Source of the DNA: Proteiniphilum sp. UBA5384
Lineage (GTDB): Bacteria; Bacteroidota; Bacteroidia; Bacteroidales; Dysgonomonadaceae
DNA length: 64,000 bases
Direction of reading: 5' to 3'
NCBI RefSeq assembly: GCF_002410825.1
Contig: NZ_DHOS01000071.1
Span: forward strand, 1 to 64,000
The stretch's first letter is position 1. The number at the start of each line of letters is the position of its first letter. A program made the translations under genes and the position numbers. This document shows, one piece after another, positions 62,737 to 64,000 of the stretch. The notes below the pieces were generated by a model that had not been told where the DNA came from, did not search any database, and saw only the letters and a list, made by a program, of their open reading frames with translations.

Positions 62737-64000
62737 TTAAAAAGTAAGATTTAAACCAAAAGTTAAAGTTGGCCGAGGTTTTAATGATCCCATAGGGAAT
62801 TCAGGATCTTCATTATATTTATTATTTGTCAGTACAAACAGATTGTTAGCCTGTCCATACACTTTTGCCGAGCGCAGGCCAATTTTCCTAAGAAGAAGCG
62901 GATTCACATTGTAGGCAACACTAAGCTCTTGCATTCTCAGATGATTGGCACTTTGCACTCTGTAATCGAGATAAGGATAGAATCTGTCCCAGAAATAATA
63001 CCGAGGTTCATCCTTTCCAAAAGGAATCGGGACCATTTTTGATGGATCAGAATTTAATACTTCGTTGTAAAGTTTATTTGGCAAAGCACTTCCACCCGAC
63101 ATACTCGGATAGTTGAATATAAGGCCATTGAACTTATGTCCGAATTTCCCTGTAAATATGAATGAAAGATCAAAATCATAAATTTTAAATGTATTGATTA
63201 AGCCAATTCCAACGGGTGCGACTTTTGTACCCATATCAAGCATATAATCTCTACCATCGCCGGGAGTCCAGCCGGTGAAGTCATACAAATCGTCTCCTTC
63301 ACCCTGCACCACTGGTTGCCAGTTCGGATTTGACTCGGTACCTTGGTTTACTACCCCGGCATATTTGAAGGCCCAAAGCGTATTGGCATCATATCCCTGC
63401 ACGTATGCAGCCGTTCCCCCACCATAAAGGTCATAAGCATTATAGGTAGCCTTAAACAACTTATCAATGACATTATAGTTGTAAGAGAAGTTTACACTCC
63501 CTGTCCAGACAATATTGTTCCCTGAAAACTTATTGGTTGTTCCAAGTTCAAATTCAAAACCACGGTTTGTCATTTCGGCCATATTCAATTTCTGGGTTTT
63601 AGTTCCATTGACGGCCGGGATACTCATACTTACGATCAGGTCTCTCCCCTTTTTGTTATAAAAGTCAAACTTTCCAAACATTCTTCCTTTAAACATATCG
63701 AAATCAACACCTAAGTCGACAGCTCCTGTTTTTTCCCACCGGAGTGTTGGATTTCCATAACTGCTTATAGACGCAGTATAGTCCTGTATATAAATATTCT
63801 GGGATCCTGTAACAGATATCAATGGCATAAATGAAGTTGATTTATCTACATTTCCATTATAGCCGTAAGTCGTTCTTACTATCAATCTGTCAATCCAGTT
63901 ATAGTTTCTCATAAAATCTTCTCTTGAAAGATTCCAGCTTGCACCTACCGACCAGAAAGGCGCATACCTGTATTTGGGGTCATCGGTGATCAAATTCGAA
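62737..64000 (-). CDS. SusC/RagA-family TonB-dependent transporter, C-terminal part (truncated by window edge)
   Basis: The frame is open to the right edge, so the N-terminal plug and signal lie outside the window. Visible barrel motifs include KYRYAPFWSVGASWNLSRED, RWEKTGAVDLGVDFDMFKGR, FDFYNKKGRDLIVSMSIPAV and the C-terminal LKPRPTLTFGLNLTF with a final Phe. LRMQELSVAYNVNPLLLRKI is the typical penultimate SusC block. It starts the second SusC/SusD locus, followed after 11 bp by SusD. Confidence 0.95.
   Translation of the reverse strand, partial: SNLITDDPKYRYAPFWSVGASWNLSREDFMRNYNWIDRLIVRTTYGYNGNVDKSTSFMPLISVTGSQNIYIQDYTASISSYGNPTLRWEKTGAVDLGVDFDMFKGRMFGKFDFYNKKGRDLIVSMSIPAVNGTKTQKLNMAEMTNRGFEFELGTTNKFSGNNIVWTGSVNFSYNYNVIDKLFKATYNAYDLYGGGTAAYVQGYDANTLWAFKYAGVVNQGTESNPNWQPVVQGEGDDLYDFTGWTPGDGRDYMLDMGTKVAPVGIGLINTFKIYDFDLSFIFTGKFGHKFNGLIFNYPSMSGGSALPNKLYNEVLNSDPSKMVPIPFGKDEPRYYFWDRFYPYLDYRVQSANHLRMQELSVAYNVNPLLLRKIGLRSAKVYGQANNLFVLTNNKYNEDPEFPMGSLKPRPTLTFGLNLTF

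Noticed and set aside
1..64000. CRISPR arrays, tRNA or rRNA genes and insertion sequences.
   Set aside because: No regularly spaced repeats, cloverleaf-like segments, transposase genes or terminal inverted repeats were seen on reading both strands; a computational search was not possible.

Overview
The window looks like chromosomal DNA of a Bacteroidota member, most likely order Bacteroidales. The evidence is two SusC/SusD pairs, lipoproteins with a Cys shortly after the signal helix, a menaquinone-type ubiE gene, a FISUMP-domain protein, and promoters of the form TTG...TAnnTTTG with weak Shine-Dalgarno sequences. Gene content resembles Dysgonomonadaceae (Proteiniphilum/Petrimonas-like); that placement is inference. 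No tRNA, rRNA, IS element or CRISPR array was found.

Layout. (1) 1-19177, all on the minus strand, is a polysaccharide utilization locus. In transcription order it holds a LacI regulator, a sodium:solute symporter, an FAD-dependent oxidoreductase, SusC, SusD, a GH28-like beta-helix protein, a Spy-like helical protein, a FISUMP lipoprotein with two EF-hand-like repeats, a Ser-type S1 sulfatase, a large possible six-hairpin enzyme, a 46-residue small ORF and the start of a fimbrillin-like lipoprotein. A perfect LacI-type palindrome lies upstream of the symporter. The target is probably a sulfated, uronic-acid-containing glycan (inference). (2) 19237-29181 carries a GHL10 lipoprotein, a CPA2 antiporter, uvrA, a four-gene operon of small membrane proteins (lipoprotein, GYF_2-CD225, CD225, DUF2752) and a dGTPase. 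(3) 29333-34723 is a plus-strand housekeeping operon: long PurF-type amidotransferase, phoH, purC, ubiE, aroE. (4) 34854-43903 has a small secreted protein, a hybrid histidine kinase convergent with an NtrC-type regulator, two small envelope proteins, an M24 peptidase and a GH92 mannosidase.

(5) 44028-59498 is the most unusual region: a seven-gene minus-strand cluster mixing RND and ABC export parts. It encodes an ABC ATPase, an ABC-2 permease fused to an M1-peptidase-like region that lacks HExxH and ends in a golvesin-like domain, a TolC-family channel, a membrane fusion protein, a standard RND pump, a 1564-residue RND pump carrying extra membrane segments and a complete ABC ATPase domain at its C terminus, and a small ABC-2 permease. 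The fused ATPase closely resembles the stand-alone ATPase of the same cluster, suggesting internal duplication and fusion. A G10 homopolymer inside the permease gene could allow frameshift switching.

(6) 59823-64000 is the end of a second SusC/SusD locus with a DUF4369-thioredoxin lipoprotein; its SusC runs off the right edge. All functions are read from sequence motifs without database searches.
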